The notes beneath the pieces were generated by a model. The model was given only the letters and a program-made list of their open reading frames with translations. It was not told the origin of the DNA and ran no database searches. From Phreatobacter sp. (GTDB lineage: Bacteria > Pseudomonadota > Alphaproteobacteria > Rhizobiales > Phreatobacteraceae), in assembly GCF_016793595.1 (NCBI RefSeq), contig NZ_JAEULY010000019.1, positions 94,007 to 158,006 of the forward strand: a DNA stretch of 64,000 bases. Reading direction: 5' to 3'. Of the stretch, positions 18,142 through 26,918 are shown piece by piece. Position 1 is the first letter of the stretch, and each line of letters starts with the position of its first letter. A program made the translations under genes and the position numbers.

Positions 18142-18179
18142 GATAGTCTCTGTAAATGTGTATCATTGTAGAGATTATC
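18142..18179. promoter_or_regulatory. Candidate PutR operator in the putR-putA divergent region
   Basis: GATAGTCTCT at 18142-18151 and AGAGATTATC at 18170-18179 form an inverted repeat with 9 of 10 positions matching, 18 bp apart. A further half-site-like GTAGAGATATC lies at 18231-18241, nearer putA. The region is far richer in A and T than its surroundings. The position between the divergent genes suits an Lrp-type dimer or octamer site. Assignment to PutR is an inference. Confidence 0.55.
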
Positions 18180-18265
18180 ACTGTCAAACTGGAAAACAAT
18201 CTATCGAAACACATGACATGCTGGCTTATGGTAGAGATATCGAACGCCAAACACTGAGATCCCCC

Positions 18266-21200
18266 GTGCCATCCAAGCCTTCCTTCGACGCTCCCTATGC
18301 CGAAGCTGACGAGGCCATTGCCGCCCGGCTGCTGGCGGAAGCCGGCCTTCCCGCAGCCGCGGAGGCGCGGATCGATGCCCATGCGCGGCAGCTGATCGCG
18401 GCGATCCGCGCCAGGTCGGGCGGGCTGGGCGGCATCGAGGACTTCCTGCGCGAATATTCGCTGACCACCAAGGAGGGCCTCGCCCTCATGGTTCTGGCCG
18501 AGGCGCTGCTCCGCGTGCCGGATTCGCGCACCGCCGATGCGCTCATCGAGGACAAGCTGTCGGGCACCGACTGGGCGCATCGCGCGACCAAGTCCGAGGC
18601 CTGGCTGGTATCGGCCTCCGCCTGGGCGCTCGGCGTCACAGCCCGCGTCATCCATCCCGGCGAGACGCCCGAAGGCATCCTGGAAACGATCGGCAAGCGG
18701 CTGGGACTGCCGACCGTGCGCGCGGCGACCCGGCAGGCCATGCGCCTGCTCGGCTCGCATTTCGTGCTGGGCCAGACGATCGCCGAGGCGCTCGGCCGGG
18801 CCGGCGCGGCGCGCCGCTTCCGCTACTCCTACGACATGCTCGGCGAGGGCGCGCGCACCGCCGGGGATGCCGCGCGCTACTTCGCCTCCTACCGCGACGC
18901 CATCGAGGCCATCGGCAAGACCGCCGGCAACGAGACGCTGCCCAACCGGCCCGGCATATCCGTGAAGCTCTCCGCGCTGCATCCGCGCTACGAGGCGGTC
19001 AGCCACGCGCGCGTCATGGCCGAACTGGTGCCGCAGATTCTGAAGCTCGCGGAAGCCGCGAAGGCACACGACCTCAATTTCACCATCGACGCCGAGGAGG
19101 CCGACCGGCTGGAACTGTCGCTGGAGGTAATCGAGGCGGTGCTGGCTTCGCCCTCGCTCGCCGGCTGGGACGGGTTCGGCCTTGCCGTTCAGGCCTACCA
19201 GAAGCGCGCGCTGGCGGTGATCGAATGGCTGGAGCAGATCGCCGCCCGGCACGACCGCAAGCTCATGGTGCGCCTCGTCAAGGGCGCCTACTGGGACACC
19301 GAGGTGAAGCGCGCGCAGGAGCGCGGCCTTGCCGACTACCCGGTCTTTACCCGCAAGCCGATGACCGACCTCAATTACATGGCCTGCGCGCGCCGCCTGC
19401 TGGCCGCGCGGCCCCGGCTCTATCCGCAATTCGCCACGCATAACGCGCTGACCATCGCGACGATCCTCGAAGAAGCCGGCGAGTCGCAAGGCTTCGAGTT
19501 CCAGCGTCTGCATGGCATGGGCGAAGCGCTCTACGACCAGTTCCTCGCGGACCTGCCGCAGGCGGCTTGTCGGACCTATGCGCCGGTCGGCGGTCATCGC
19601 GACCTGCTCGCCTATCTTGTCCGCCGGCTGCTGGAGAACGGCGCCAATTCCTCCTTCGTCTCGGCCTCCGCCGACCCGGCCGTCCCGGTCGAGACGCTGC
19701 TGACGCGGCCGCAGAGCTGGATCGGCACCTCTGGTGACGCGCGGCCGCATCGCCTGCCCCTACCCAAGGATCTCTACGCGCCCTCGCGCCTCAACTCGGC
19801 GGGCGTCGAGTTCGGTGATCGCGACGCGCTCGCCGCCTTCAGGGCGGAGATCGCGGCGGGAGCAGCGCGCGCGCCAACAGCTGCCCGGCCGCTGGTCGGC
19901 GGCAAGGCCATGGCCGGCACGGCGCGGCCGGTCACGAGTCCGGTCGACGGAGGTGCTATCGGCACGGTGGAGGAGGCCGACGCGACGACCGTCGCCGCCG
20001 CCTTCGCCGCCGCCGGGCAAGGCTTCCGGCGCTGGAGCCGGACGCCGGTGTCGCGCCGCGCCGAGATTCTCGAAACCCTCGGCGACAGGCTCGAAGCCGA
20101 GCGCGGCATGCTCTGTCACCTGCTCGCGCGCGAGGCCGGAAAGACGCTCGACGATGCCGTCGCGGAGATCCGCGAGGCCGTTGACTTCTGCCGCTATTAC
20201 GCTGCCGAGGCGCGCCGCCATTTCGGCGAGGGCCAGCTCATGCCCGGCCCGACCGGCGAGGAGAACCGTCTGACCCTGCGCGGACGCGGCACCATCGTCT
20301 GCATCTCCCCCTGGAATTTCCCGCTCGCCATCTTCCTCGGCCAGGTCGCCGCCGCGCTCGCGGCCGGCAATGCGGTGATCGCCAAGCCGGCAGAGCAGAC
20401 GCCGCTGATCGCGGCCGCCGCCGTGAAACTCGCGCACGAGGCGGGCGTGCCGGCCGATGCGCTGGCGCTCATGCCCGGCGACGGCAAGGTCGGCGCGCTG
20501 CTGACGGCGGACCCGCGCGTCGCCGGCATCGCCTTCACCGGCTCCACCGAGGTCGCGTGGATCATCAACAGGGCGCTGGCGGCCAAGCGCGGCCCCATCG
20601 TGCCGCTGATCGCCGAGACCGGCGGCATCAACGCCATGATCGTCGACGCCACGGCCCTGCCCGAACAGGTGAGCGACGACGTCGTGACCTCGGCCTTCCG
20701 CTCGGCCGGCCAGCGCTGCTCGGCGCTGCGCCTGCTCTGCCTGCAGGAGGACATTGCCGACCGGATGCTGGAGATGATCCGCGGCGCGGCGGCCGAACTC
20801 AGGATCGCCGATCCCGCCGATCCCGCAACCCATGTCGGACCGGTGATCGACGCCGAGGCGAAGGGGAAGCTCGATGCGGTGGTCGCCCGGGCAAAGGCAG
20901 AAGGCCGGCTCATCTGGCAGGCGCCCGTTCCCGCCGGTGCGCCGAAGGGCCTGTTCGTGCCGCCCGCCATCGTCCGCGTGACGCGGCCGGAGGATCTAAC
21001 CGAGGAAGTCTTCGGCCCGGTGCTGCATGTCACGACCTGGAAGGCGGGCGCCCTGCCGCAGCTTCTCGACGGCATCGCCGGCAACGGCACGGGACTGACC
21101 CTCGGCGTGCATTCGCGCATCGACACGGTCGCCGAGCAGATCGTCGAGCGGCTCGCCAACGGCAATGTCTACGTCAACCGCAACATGATCGGCGCGGTGG

Positions 21201-21358
21201 TCGGCACGCAGCCCTTCGGCGGCTCGGCCCTCTCCGGCACCGGGCCGAAGGCCGGCGGGCCGCACTACCTGCCGCGCTTCGCGCTGGAACAGGTCGTCTC
21301 GGTCAACACCGCGGCGGCCGGCGGCAATGCCAGCCTGCTGGCGGGCGGCGAAGGCTAG
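18266..21358 (+). CDS. putA: Bifunctional proline dehydrogenase / P5C dehydrogenase
   Basis: PutA oxidises proline to glutamate in two steps. The FAD-dependent PRODH barrel spans about 120-460 of the 1030 residues (GISVKLSALHPRY, RLVKGAYWDTEVKRA, ATHNALTIATI, LHGMGEALYDQ). The aldehyde dehydrogenase domain follows (CISPWNFPLAIF, GFTGSTEVAW-like ITFTGS region, ETGGINAMIVD). Catalytic Cys818 lies in SAGQRCSALR. There is no N-terminal ribbon-helix-helix domain, consistent with control by PutR. I prefer GTG 18266, where family-like sequence begins; in-frame ATG 18218 would add 16 residues and run into the presumed operator region. Confidence 0.94.
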   Translation: MPSKPSFDAPYAEADEAIAARLLAEAGLPAAAEARIDAHARQLIAAIRARSGGLGGIEDFLREYSLTTKEGLALMVLAEALLRVPDSRTADALIEDKLSGTDWAHRATKSEAWLVSASAWALGVTARVIHPGETPEGILETIGKRLGLPTVRAATRQAMRLLGSHFVLGQTIAEALGRAGAARRFRYSYDMLGEGARTAGDAARYFASYRDAIEAIGKTAGNETLPNRPGISVKLSALHPRYEAVSHARVMAELVPQILKLAEAAKAHDLNFTIDAEEADRLELSLEVIEAVLASPSLAGWDGFGLAVQAYQKRALAVIEWLEQIAARHDRKLMVRLVKGAYWDTEVKRAQERGLADYPVFTRKPMTDLNYMACARRLLAARPRLYPQFATHNALTIATILEEAGESQGFEFQRLHGMGEALYDQFLADLPQAACRTYAPVGGHRDLLAYLVRRLLENGANSSFVSASADPAVPVETLLTRPQSWIGTSGDARPHRLPLPKDLYAPSRLNSAGVEFGDRDALAAFRAEIAAGAARAPTAARPLVGGKAMAGTARPVTSPVDGGAIGTVEEADATTVAAAFAAAGQGFRRWSRTPVSRRAEILETLGDRLEAERGMLCHLLAREAGKTLDDAVAEIREAVDFCRYYAAEARRHFGEGQLMPGPTGEENRLTLRGRGTIVCISPWNFPLAIFLGQVAAALAAGNAVIAKPAEQTPLIAAAAVKLAHEAGVPADALALMPGDGKVGALLTADPRVAGIAFTGSTEVAWIINRALAAKRGPIVPLIAETGGINAMIVDATALPEQVSDDVVTSAFRSAGQRCSALRLLCLQEDIADRMLEMIRGAAAELRIADPADPATHVGPVIDAEAKGKLDAVVARAKAEGRLIWQAPVPAGAPKGLFVPPAIVRVTRPEDLTEEVFGPVLHVTTWKAGALPQLLDGIAGNGTGLTLGVHSRIDTVAEQIVERLANGNVYVNRNMIGAVVGTQPFGGSALSGTGPKAGGPHYLPRFALEQVVSVNTAAAGGNASLLAGGEG

Positions 21359-21373
21359 CGCCCGACGCTAGCC
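21353..21373. terminator. Palindrome spanning the convergent putA and DMT stop codons
   Basis: GGCTAGCG at 21353-21360 and CGCTAGCC at 21366-21373 are perfect complements around a 5-nt loop. Both TAG stop codons, putA on plus and the transporter on minus, lie inside the stem. There is only a weak pyrimidine run (CCTTG), so it is a modest bidirectional terminator or 3'-end stabiliser. Confidence 0.5.
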
Positions 21374-22267
21374 CTTGCCCGTCGCCAGCTTCCACAGCCG
21401 CCCGTCGATGGCGGCGAGGCCGAGGCCGATGAGGCCCATGCCGGCGAAATGCGTCCATGCCAGCCGCTCGCCGAGGAACAGGCTCGACAGCAGGATCGCC
21501 GAGACAGGGATCAGGAACGTGACCAGCAGCAGGTTGGTCGGGCCGGCGCTGTCGAGGATGCGGAAGAAGATGATGTAGGCGAGCGCGGTGGAGAGCGCCG
21601 CGAGGCCGAGCACGGCGAGGATGACAGGCCAGCCGGGCATGGCGAGCGTCCATGGCCGGTCAACGATGGCGACGATCGGCAGCATGGCGATGGTCGTCAC
21701 CGTGAGCTGCCCCCATGCGGTGAAGACCGGGGTCAGCCCCAGCGGCTTGAAGCGCCGGCCCCAGAGCCCCGAGAACGCGTAGGAGATGGCGGCGGCGAGG
21801 CAGGCGGCAAGCGCCCAGAGCGGCGTGTCGAGCGCGCCGAAGGCGGCGGGCCCGACCAGCACGACGACCCCGGCGAAACCCGTCAGCACGCCGGCGACCT
21901 TGGGCGGCGTCGCCTTCTCGTCGGCCGTGAACAGATGCATGACGATGACCGTGAACAGTGGCGTGGTGGCGTTCAGGATGGCCGCGAGACCGGCGGGAAT
22001 GGCGGTCTGGCCCCAGAAGATCAGCGAGAACGGGATCAGATTGTTGAGCAGCGCCATGACGGCGAGTGTCGCCCAGACCTCCCGGCTTCGCGGAAAGGCC
22101 TGCCCCATGGCCTTGAGGACCGCCAGCAGGACGATCCCGCCAATGCCGACGCGGGCCAGCACCAGCGTCAGCGGCGGCAGACCATCGAGCGCGACACGCA
22201 CGAAGAAGAACGACCCGCCCCAGAGAACAGAGAGCGCTAGCAGCAGGGCCCATTCGCGGGAGGTCAT
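21368..22267 (-). CDS. DMT superfamily transporter (EamA domain)
   Basis: A 299-residue inner-membrane protein with ten hydrophobic segments in two EamA repeats; MTSREWALLLALSVLWGGSF is the usual N-terminal helix. The family exports amino acids, metabolites or drugs; the substrate here is unknown. I choose ATG 22267 because family sequence begins there. An upstream GTG at 22333 has a better Shine-Dalgarno sequence (GGAGGA) and would add a hydrophilic 22-residue tail, so the start is open. It is convergent with putA. Confidence 0.85.
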   Translation of the reverse strand: MTSREWALLLALSVLWGGSFFFVRVALDGLPPLTLVLARVGIGGIVLLAVLKAMGQAFPRSREVWATLAVMALLNNLIPFSLIFWGQTAIPAGLAAILNATTPLFTVIVMHLFTADEKATPPKVAGVLTGFAGVVVLVGPAAFGALDTPLWALAACLAAAISYAFSGLWGRRFKPLGLTPVFTAWGQLTVTTIAMLPIVAIVDRPWTLAMPGWPVILAVLGLAALSTALAYIIFFRILDSAGPTNLLLVTFLIPVSAILLSSLFLGERLAWTHFAGMGLIGLGLAAIDGRLWKLATGKG

Positions 22268-22478
22268 CGACAGGCCTGTCGGGCAGGAGGAGCGATGCCT
22301 ATCTTTATCGGCGGATGCAGCCGCCGTCGCCACCCGCTTCCTCCGTTCAGCCCTGCTTCAGCCAGCGCATCCCATGGTCTCGGTTGCAATCATTGACAGG
22401 CCGCAATTCTGTGGCAGCGTCATTCATCCGCTGAAATAGACCTTTGATTCGAGCAGGAACGAGGACCACCCGCACACG

Positions 22479-22847
22479 ATGTCCAGCACCATCGAACGAC
22501 TGCACGAGGCCGTGACCCGGATCAGCCGCAACGTGGCCGATACCTCGCGCACGGCCAAGCTCGTCCAGGGCGGCCGGACCAAGATGGCGAAGAAGCTGGT
22601 GGAGGAAGCCTCTGAAGTGTCCCTCGACGCGGTGACCAACGACCGCGAGGCAGTGGTCCGCGAGAGCGCCGACCTGATCTACAACCTCACCGTCCTCTGG
22701 GTCGACATGGGCATCTCGCCCGACGACGTCTGGAACGAGATGAAGCGCCGCGAGCAGCTCTATGGCATCGCCGAAAAGCTGCACAAGGGCCCGGTCGCGG
22801 TGATCAATGGCGGCGTCACCGTCGGCCCCCAGGGCGACAAGGGCTGA
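22479..22847 (+). CDS. hisE: Phosphoribosyl-ATP diphosphatase, HisE-type
   Basis: A 122-residue MazG-fold protein that should hydrolyse phosphoribosyl-ATP to phosphoribosyl-AMP, the second step of histidine synthesis. The all-alpha NTP-pyrophosphatase motifs are present: KMAKKLVEEASEVSLDA, then RESADLIYNLTVLW. The C-terminal 25 residues are an extra tail. No other his gene is in the window, so it is detached from a his operon here. A 13-bp direct repeat carrying the stop codon follows directly. A related MazG-type pyrophosphatase with another substrate is possible. Confidence 0.83.
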   Translation: MSSTIERLHEAVTRISRNVADTSRTAKLVQGGRTKMAKKLVEEASEVSLDAVTNDREAVVRESADLIYNLTVLWVDMGISPDDVWNEMKRREQLYGIAEKLHKGPVAVINGGVTVGPQGDKG

Positions 22848-22865
22848 ATCCTCGACAAGGGCTGA
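22835..22865 (+). repeat. 13-bp direct repeat duplicating the hisE stop region
   Basis: CGACAAGGGCTGA occurs at 22835-22847, ending in the hisE stop, and again at 22853-22865, an 18-bp period. It looks like a small slippage duplication and adds a second in-frame TGA. Confidence 0.7.
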
Positions 22866-22903
22866 GCCAGGCAGGCGCCGACCGCCCCCTTGCGCTGGCC
22901 CCG

Positions 22904-23524
22904 TCAGTCCCGCAGGAACAATGGCACATCGACCGGCGGCAGGCGCACCTCGCGATTGACCGCGTTCAGCATGCCGACGGCACGGCGGATCAGCCAGCCG
23001 TCCCGCTTGGGACAGGCTTCCGTGGCGAGTTGCTGCGCGGCGCGGATGGTCCGCACCAGTCTCGCCCGCTCGGGCGTCGCGAGACCCGCCCGTTCGACGG
23101 TTGCGCGCGTGCGCAGGAACTGGGTGGGATCGGCGCAGATGTCGCCGCGCGGCAGGAATTGCGCGGTCGCGGGACCGGAACCCGCAAGGAGCATCAGCGC
23201 GACGGCGGCGGTTCCGACGAGCTTCGCCGCGGCGCTGGCCAGCAGCGCGGGATCGCCGGATACCGCAAGCGTCTTGACCCGCGCCGTCTTGCCCTGAACC
23301 ACGCTGACCGCCGACCGCGCGACCCCAAGCGACGACGCCACCAGAGCCTCCAGCGCGGCATTGGCCTTGCCGTCCTCCGGCACGGCCCGCACCCGCGCCT
23401 TCAGCACGCCCCGACCGTCGGCGAGGCGATCGATGCCGTCGAGTGCGTCACGACCGCCACGTGGCGTCAGGCGCACATCGACCATCAGGCGGCCATCGGC
23501 GATCCGGTAGGGCCTGTCGCTCAT
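22904..23524 (-). CDS. DUF167/YggU domain protein fused to a secreted-protein-like tail
   Basis: A 206-residue reading frame with two unlike halves. Residues 1-100 are a DUF167 (UPF0235/YggU) domain (VDVRLTPRGGRDALDG, then AVPEDGKANAALEALVA and VVQGKTARVKTL). Residues 101-122 (KLVGTAAVALMLLAGSGPAT) look like a signal peptide lacking its initiator Met. Residues 123-206 form a small Cys-containing domain that I do not recognise. No ATG, GTG or TTG in frame just before residue 101 could start a separate gene. It follows yggT by 8 bp, the usual yggT-yggU pairing. It is either a real fusion or two genes merged by loss of a start or by a sequence error. Confidence 0.7.
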   Translation of the reverse strand: MSDRPYRIADGRLMVDVRLTPRGGRDALDGIDRLADGRGVLKARVRAVPEDGKANAALEALVASSLGVARSAVSVVQGKTARVKTLAVSGDPALLASAAAKLVGTAAVALMLLAGSGPATAQFLPRGDICADPTQFLRTRATVERAGLATPERARLVRTIRAAQQLATEACPKRDGWLIRRAVGMLNAVNREVRLPPVDVPLFLRD

Positions 23525-23532
23525 GCCGCCGC

Positions 23533-23823
23533 TCAGAACACGTTGGGGTAGATGTAGCGGATGATGACCTGCTGGATCAGGATGATGCCGAGCAGCAGCA
23601 CGATCGGGGAAATATCCACCGCGCCGAAATTCGGCATCCGCGCCCTGATCGGCGCGAGCACCGGCTCGGTCAGCGCCCGCAGGGTCGTGTCGATCTGGGC
23701 GACGACCTGATTGCGGTAGTTCACCACGTTGAAGGCGATCAGCCAGGACATCACCGCCGAGATGATGATGATCCACCAGTAGAGGTTGAGGGCGATCAGG
23801 ACGACGTCGAGAATGGCTTTCAT
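23533..23823 (-). CDS. yggT: YggT family membrane protein
   Basis: A 96-residue inner-membrane protein with two hydrophobic hairpin segments, about 4-30 and 70-92. The conserved loop RALTEPVLAPIRARMPNFGAVDISPIV is typical of YggT, reading across positions 49-75. The family has been linked to osmotic stress tolerance and to cell-division or membrane protein placement in bacteria, but the biochemical role is unknown. It is followed 8 bp later by the DUF167 gene. Confidence 0.92.
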   Translation of the reverse strand: MKAILDVVLIALNLYWWIIIISAVMSWLIAFNVVNYRNQVVAQIDTTLRALTEPVLAPIRARMPNFGAVDISPIVLLLGIILIQQVIIRYIYPNVF

Positions 23824-23909
23824 GGGGCCGCCGTATGCGTGGAGCGTCTGGGCCCCGATTTATGGGGTCCAGCGGCGCAAGGGGCAAGCGGCAGCTTCAC
23901 CGCACCTGT

Positions 23910-24791
23910 TCAGCCCGCCGCGAAGGACGAGCGCTGCGCCCAGCCGGTCATCCGGTTCTCCAGCCAGACGGTGGCCATGTACATGGCGACGCCGAGGATC
24001 GCGAGGGCGATGAGGGATGCGAACAGCAGCGGCACGTTGAAGTCGGCGGAGGCGCGCGCCATCAGGTTGCCGATGCCGAAACGCGAGGCGTTATATTCGG
24101 CGATGACCGAGCCGATATAGGCCAGCGTGATCGCGACCTTCAGCGAGCCGAAGAAATAGGGCAGCGAGCGCGGAATCCCGATCTTGGTCATGATCTGGAA
24201 CTTGGTGGCGCCGAGCGCCTTCATGACGTCCTCGGTCTCGGGCTCGATCGTGGCGAGACCCGTCGCGACGTTCACGACGATGGGAAAGAACGAGATCATG
24301 AACGCGGTCAGCACGGCGGGAAGCCAGCCGACGCCGAACCAGATGACGAGGATCGGCACCACGGCGACTTTCGGCACCGTGTTGAAGCCGACCAGCAGCG
24401 GATAGAATCCCGCGTAGAAGAACCGGCTGGCGCCGAAGAGCAGGCCGAGCGCGATGCCGAAGGCGACCGCCAGGCCGAAGCCGGCAATGGTCATCCAGGC
24501 CGTATGGAACGAGTGCAGGCCGATCTGGCGCCGGAACTGCCAGAGCGAGATGGCGATATCGCTCGGCGCGGGCAGCACGAAGGTCGAGATCGACAGCGCC
24601 TTGCAGAACAGTTCCCACAGCAGGAACGTTCCGGCCGTGCAGATCAGCGGGGCAAGTTGCAGCGACAGCTTGGCGCGATCGGTCGCGCCGGACATCAGCA
24701 CCTTCGCGAAGATCCACGCGACATAGGCGCCGCAGGCAATGACCAGCGCCACGGGCCAGCTGGTCAGAAGAAAATCCGCGATCGCGTCCAT
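23910..24791 (-). CDS. ABC transporter permease, NitT/TauT type
   Basis: A 293-residue inner-membrane permease of the nitrate/taurine/thiamine-precursor class (BPD_transp_1 fold). Six or seven hydrophobic segments are seen, and the EAA-like loop reads EDVMKALGATKFQIMTKIGIPRSLPYFF. It is the last gene of a binding protein-ATPase-permease trio. It is closely similar along its length to the permease at 51184-51963 (PLLVGFNTVPKVAVVPI versus PLLVGFSSIPKVAVVPI), so the two systems are paralogous. The substrate is unknown. Confidence 0.9.
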   Translation of the reverse strand: MDAIADFLLTSWPVALVIACGAYVAWIFAKVLMSGATDRAKLSLQLAPLICTAGTFLLWELFCKALSISTFVLPAPSDIAISLWQFRRQIGLHSFHTAWMTIAGFGLAVAFGIALGLLFGASRFFYAGFYPLLVGFNTVPKVAVVPILVIWFGVGWLPAVLTAFMISFFPIVVNVATGLATIEPETEDVMKALGATKFQIMTKIGIPRSLPYFFGSLKVAITLAYIGSVIAEYNASRFGIGNLMARASADFNVPLLFASLIALAILGVAMYMATVWLENRMTGWAQRSSFAAG

Positions 24792-24799
24792 GGTCTGCC

Positions 24800-25591
<792 letters not shown>

Positions 25592-25663
25592 GGAGATGTC
25601 ACTTTCGGCCTGAATTGGGGCAAGGGCATTCGCGCCCCCGCAAGCTCAAGATCGAAGCAAGGG

Positions 25664-26713
25664 TCAGGCCAGTCGGCGGTCGCCGGCCGCCGGGAGGAAG
25701 TCGGAGACGAACACGTCTTCCGGCTTCGGCTTGTTCTTGTAGGTGAAGGTCAGGCCGATCTGGTCGATCGACTTGGCGAGGCGCACGGGATCGACGCCAC
25801 CGAGGCCGTTGGCCTTCACCCAGGGGGTCGCGACGTAGTTGTCGATGCACATCTTGAGGCGCTCGGCCTCGGTCTCCTGCCGCGCGACGTCGTTGCGGGC
25901 GAGCACCAGTTTCACGGCCGTCGCCTGGTCGGCGATGCAGTCGCGGATGCCCTTGATGACCGCGCGGTTGAAGGCGGCGACCTGGTCGCGCTTGTCCTTC
26001 ACAAAGCCCGGGCTCGGCATCAGCACGTTGCCGTAGAGTTCGACGCCATAGTCGTACATGTGCAGCACGACGATGTCGGCGTCCGGCACGCCACGCGACT
26101 TCAGGTTGATGTAGGACGAATGAGCGAAGCCGAAAATGGCGTCCACCTCGCCGGAGGCCAGCATGGGTTCGCGGACCGGGAAGCCGACATTCTCGAACTT
26201 CATGCCGGAATCGTTGAGGTTGTTGACCGCCTTGAAGATCGGCCACTGGGCATAGGCGCCGTCCGGGGCGGGCGCGCCGAACTTCTTGCCCTCGAGGCTC
26301 TTCACGTCGGTCGAGATGCCGCGCGACTTGCGGCCGATGATCGCGAAGGGCGGGCGGTCATAGACCATCATGACGCCCTTGAGATCGACGGTCGGGTTCT
26401 CGTCGCGGAACCGGATCATCGAGTTGAAGTCGCCGAAACCCATGTCGTAGGTGCCGGAGGCGACGCGGGTCACGCCCTCGCGCGAGCCCGAGGAGGCGTC
26501 GATCGTGACGTTGAGGCCCTCGGCGCGGAAATGGCCCTTTTCCAGCGCCATCAGGAACAGGCCCGCCGGCCCCTCGAACCGCCAGTCGAGGGTGAAGCGC
26601 ACGTTGTTCGTGGCCTGGGCATGGACCGCCGGGGCGGCAAGCGGCAGCAGCGAAGCCGCGCCGGCAAGCGTCAGGGCGTCGCGGCGGGAGGGGCGGAAAC
26701 GGAACTCGGTCAT
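25664..26713 (-). CDS. ABC transporter substrate-binding protein, NMT1/THI5-like
   Basis: A 349-residue periplasmic binding protein. The N-terminus has a twin-arginine motif (PSRRDALTLAG) followed by a hydrophobic stretch ending in AVHA near residue 32, so Tat export is likely. NNVRFTLDWRFEGPAGLFLMA and LEGKKFGAPAPDG match the NMT1/THI5-like family, whose members bind pyrimidine precursors, riboflavin, taurine, nitrate or aromatic compounds. The ligand cannot be inferred. It is the first gene of the trio and has a sigma-54-like site 105 bp upstream. Confidence 0.9.
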   Translation of the reverse strand: MTEFRFRPSRRDALTLAGAASLLPLAAPAVHAQATNNVRFTLDWRFEGPAGLFLMALEKGHFRAEGLNVTIDASSGSREGVTRVASGTYDMGFGDFNSMIRFRDENPTVDLKGVMMVYDRPPFAIIGRKSRGISTDVKSLEGKKFGAPAPDGAYAQWPIFKAVNNLNDSGMKFENVGFPVREPMLASGEVDAIFGFAHSSYINLKSRGVPDADIVVLHMYDYGVELYGNVLMPSPGFVKDKRDQVAAFNRAVIKGIRDCIADQATAVKLVLARNDVARQETEAERLKMCIDNYVATPWVKANGLGGVDPVRLAKSIDQIGLTFTYKNKPKPEDVFVSDFLPAAGDRRLA

Positions 26714-26765
26714 GGATGGGCCCTTGGAAGTCGGTTTGTGCCTCGACCTACCCTAGGGGCATGGC

Positions 26766-26793
26766 CGGACGGTGACCGTTCCGAGACCGGAAC
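26766..26793 (-). other. Overlapping hairpins in the leader of the NMT1-type importer
   Basis: A near-palindrome at 26766-26783 (core ACGGT-G-ACCGT) and a second hairpin at 26778-26793 (GTTCCG-AGAC-CGGAAC) share the bases 26778-26783, so they cannot form together. They lie between the sigma-54-like site and the ATG. They could be a regulator operator or alternative leader structures. Confidence 0.4.
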
Positions 26794-26817
26794 CGGCACC
26801 GTTATGATTATCGAGGC

Positions 26818-26833
26818 AGCAAAGACCATGCCG
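26818..26833 (-). promoter_or_regulatory. Candidate sigma-54 promoter of the NMT1-type ABC importer
   Basis: Read on the minus strand, CGGCATGGTCTTTGCT has the invariant GG and GC dinucleotides of the -24/-12 consensus (TGGCACG-N4-TTGCW) at exactly the right 10-bp spacing. It differs at the first base and at the C of CAC. A start site near 26806 would give a leader of about 93 nt. Confidence 0.45.
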
Positions 26834-26918
26834 TTACGGACGGCAACCCATTTTTCAGGCAGATGCGGGGGATTGCCCAAGAATTCGGCGGTACGCTGTG
26901 CTTTGAGGCAAGGGTCCG

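Noticed and set aside
18128..19750. A 540-codon minus-strand frame opposite putA
   Set aside because: PutA motifs on the plus strand are unambiguous, and the frame would also cover the putR-putA regulatory region.
26714..26918. A TPP riboswitch ahead of the NMT1/THI5-like importer
   Set aside because: The conserved CTGAGA and downstream TPP-box sequences are absent, so thiamine-precursor transport is not supported.
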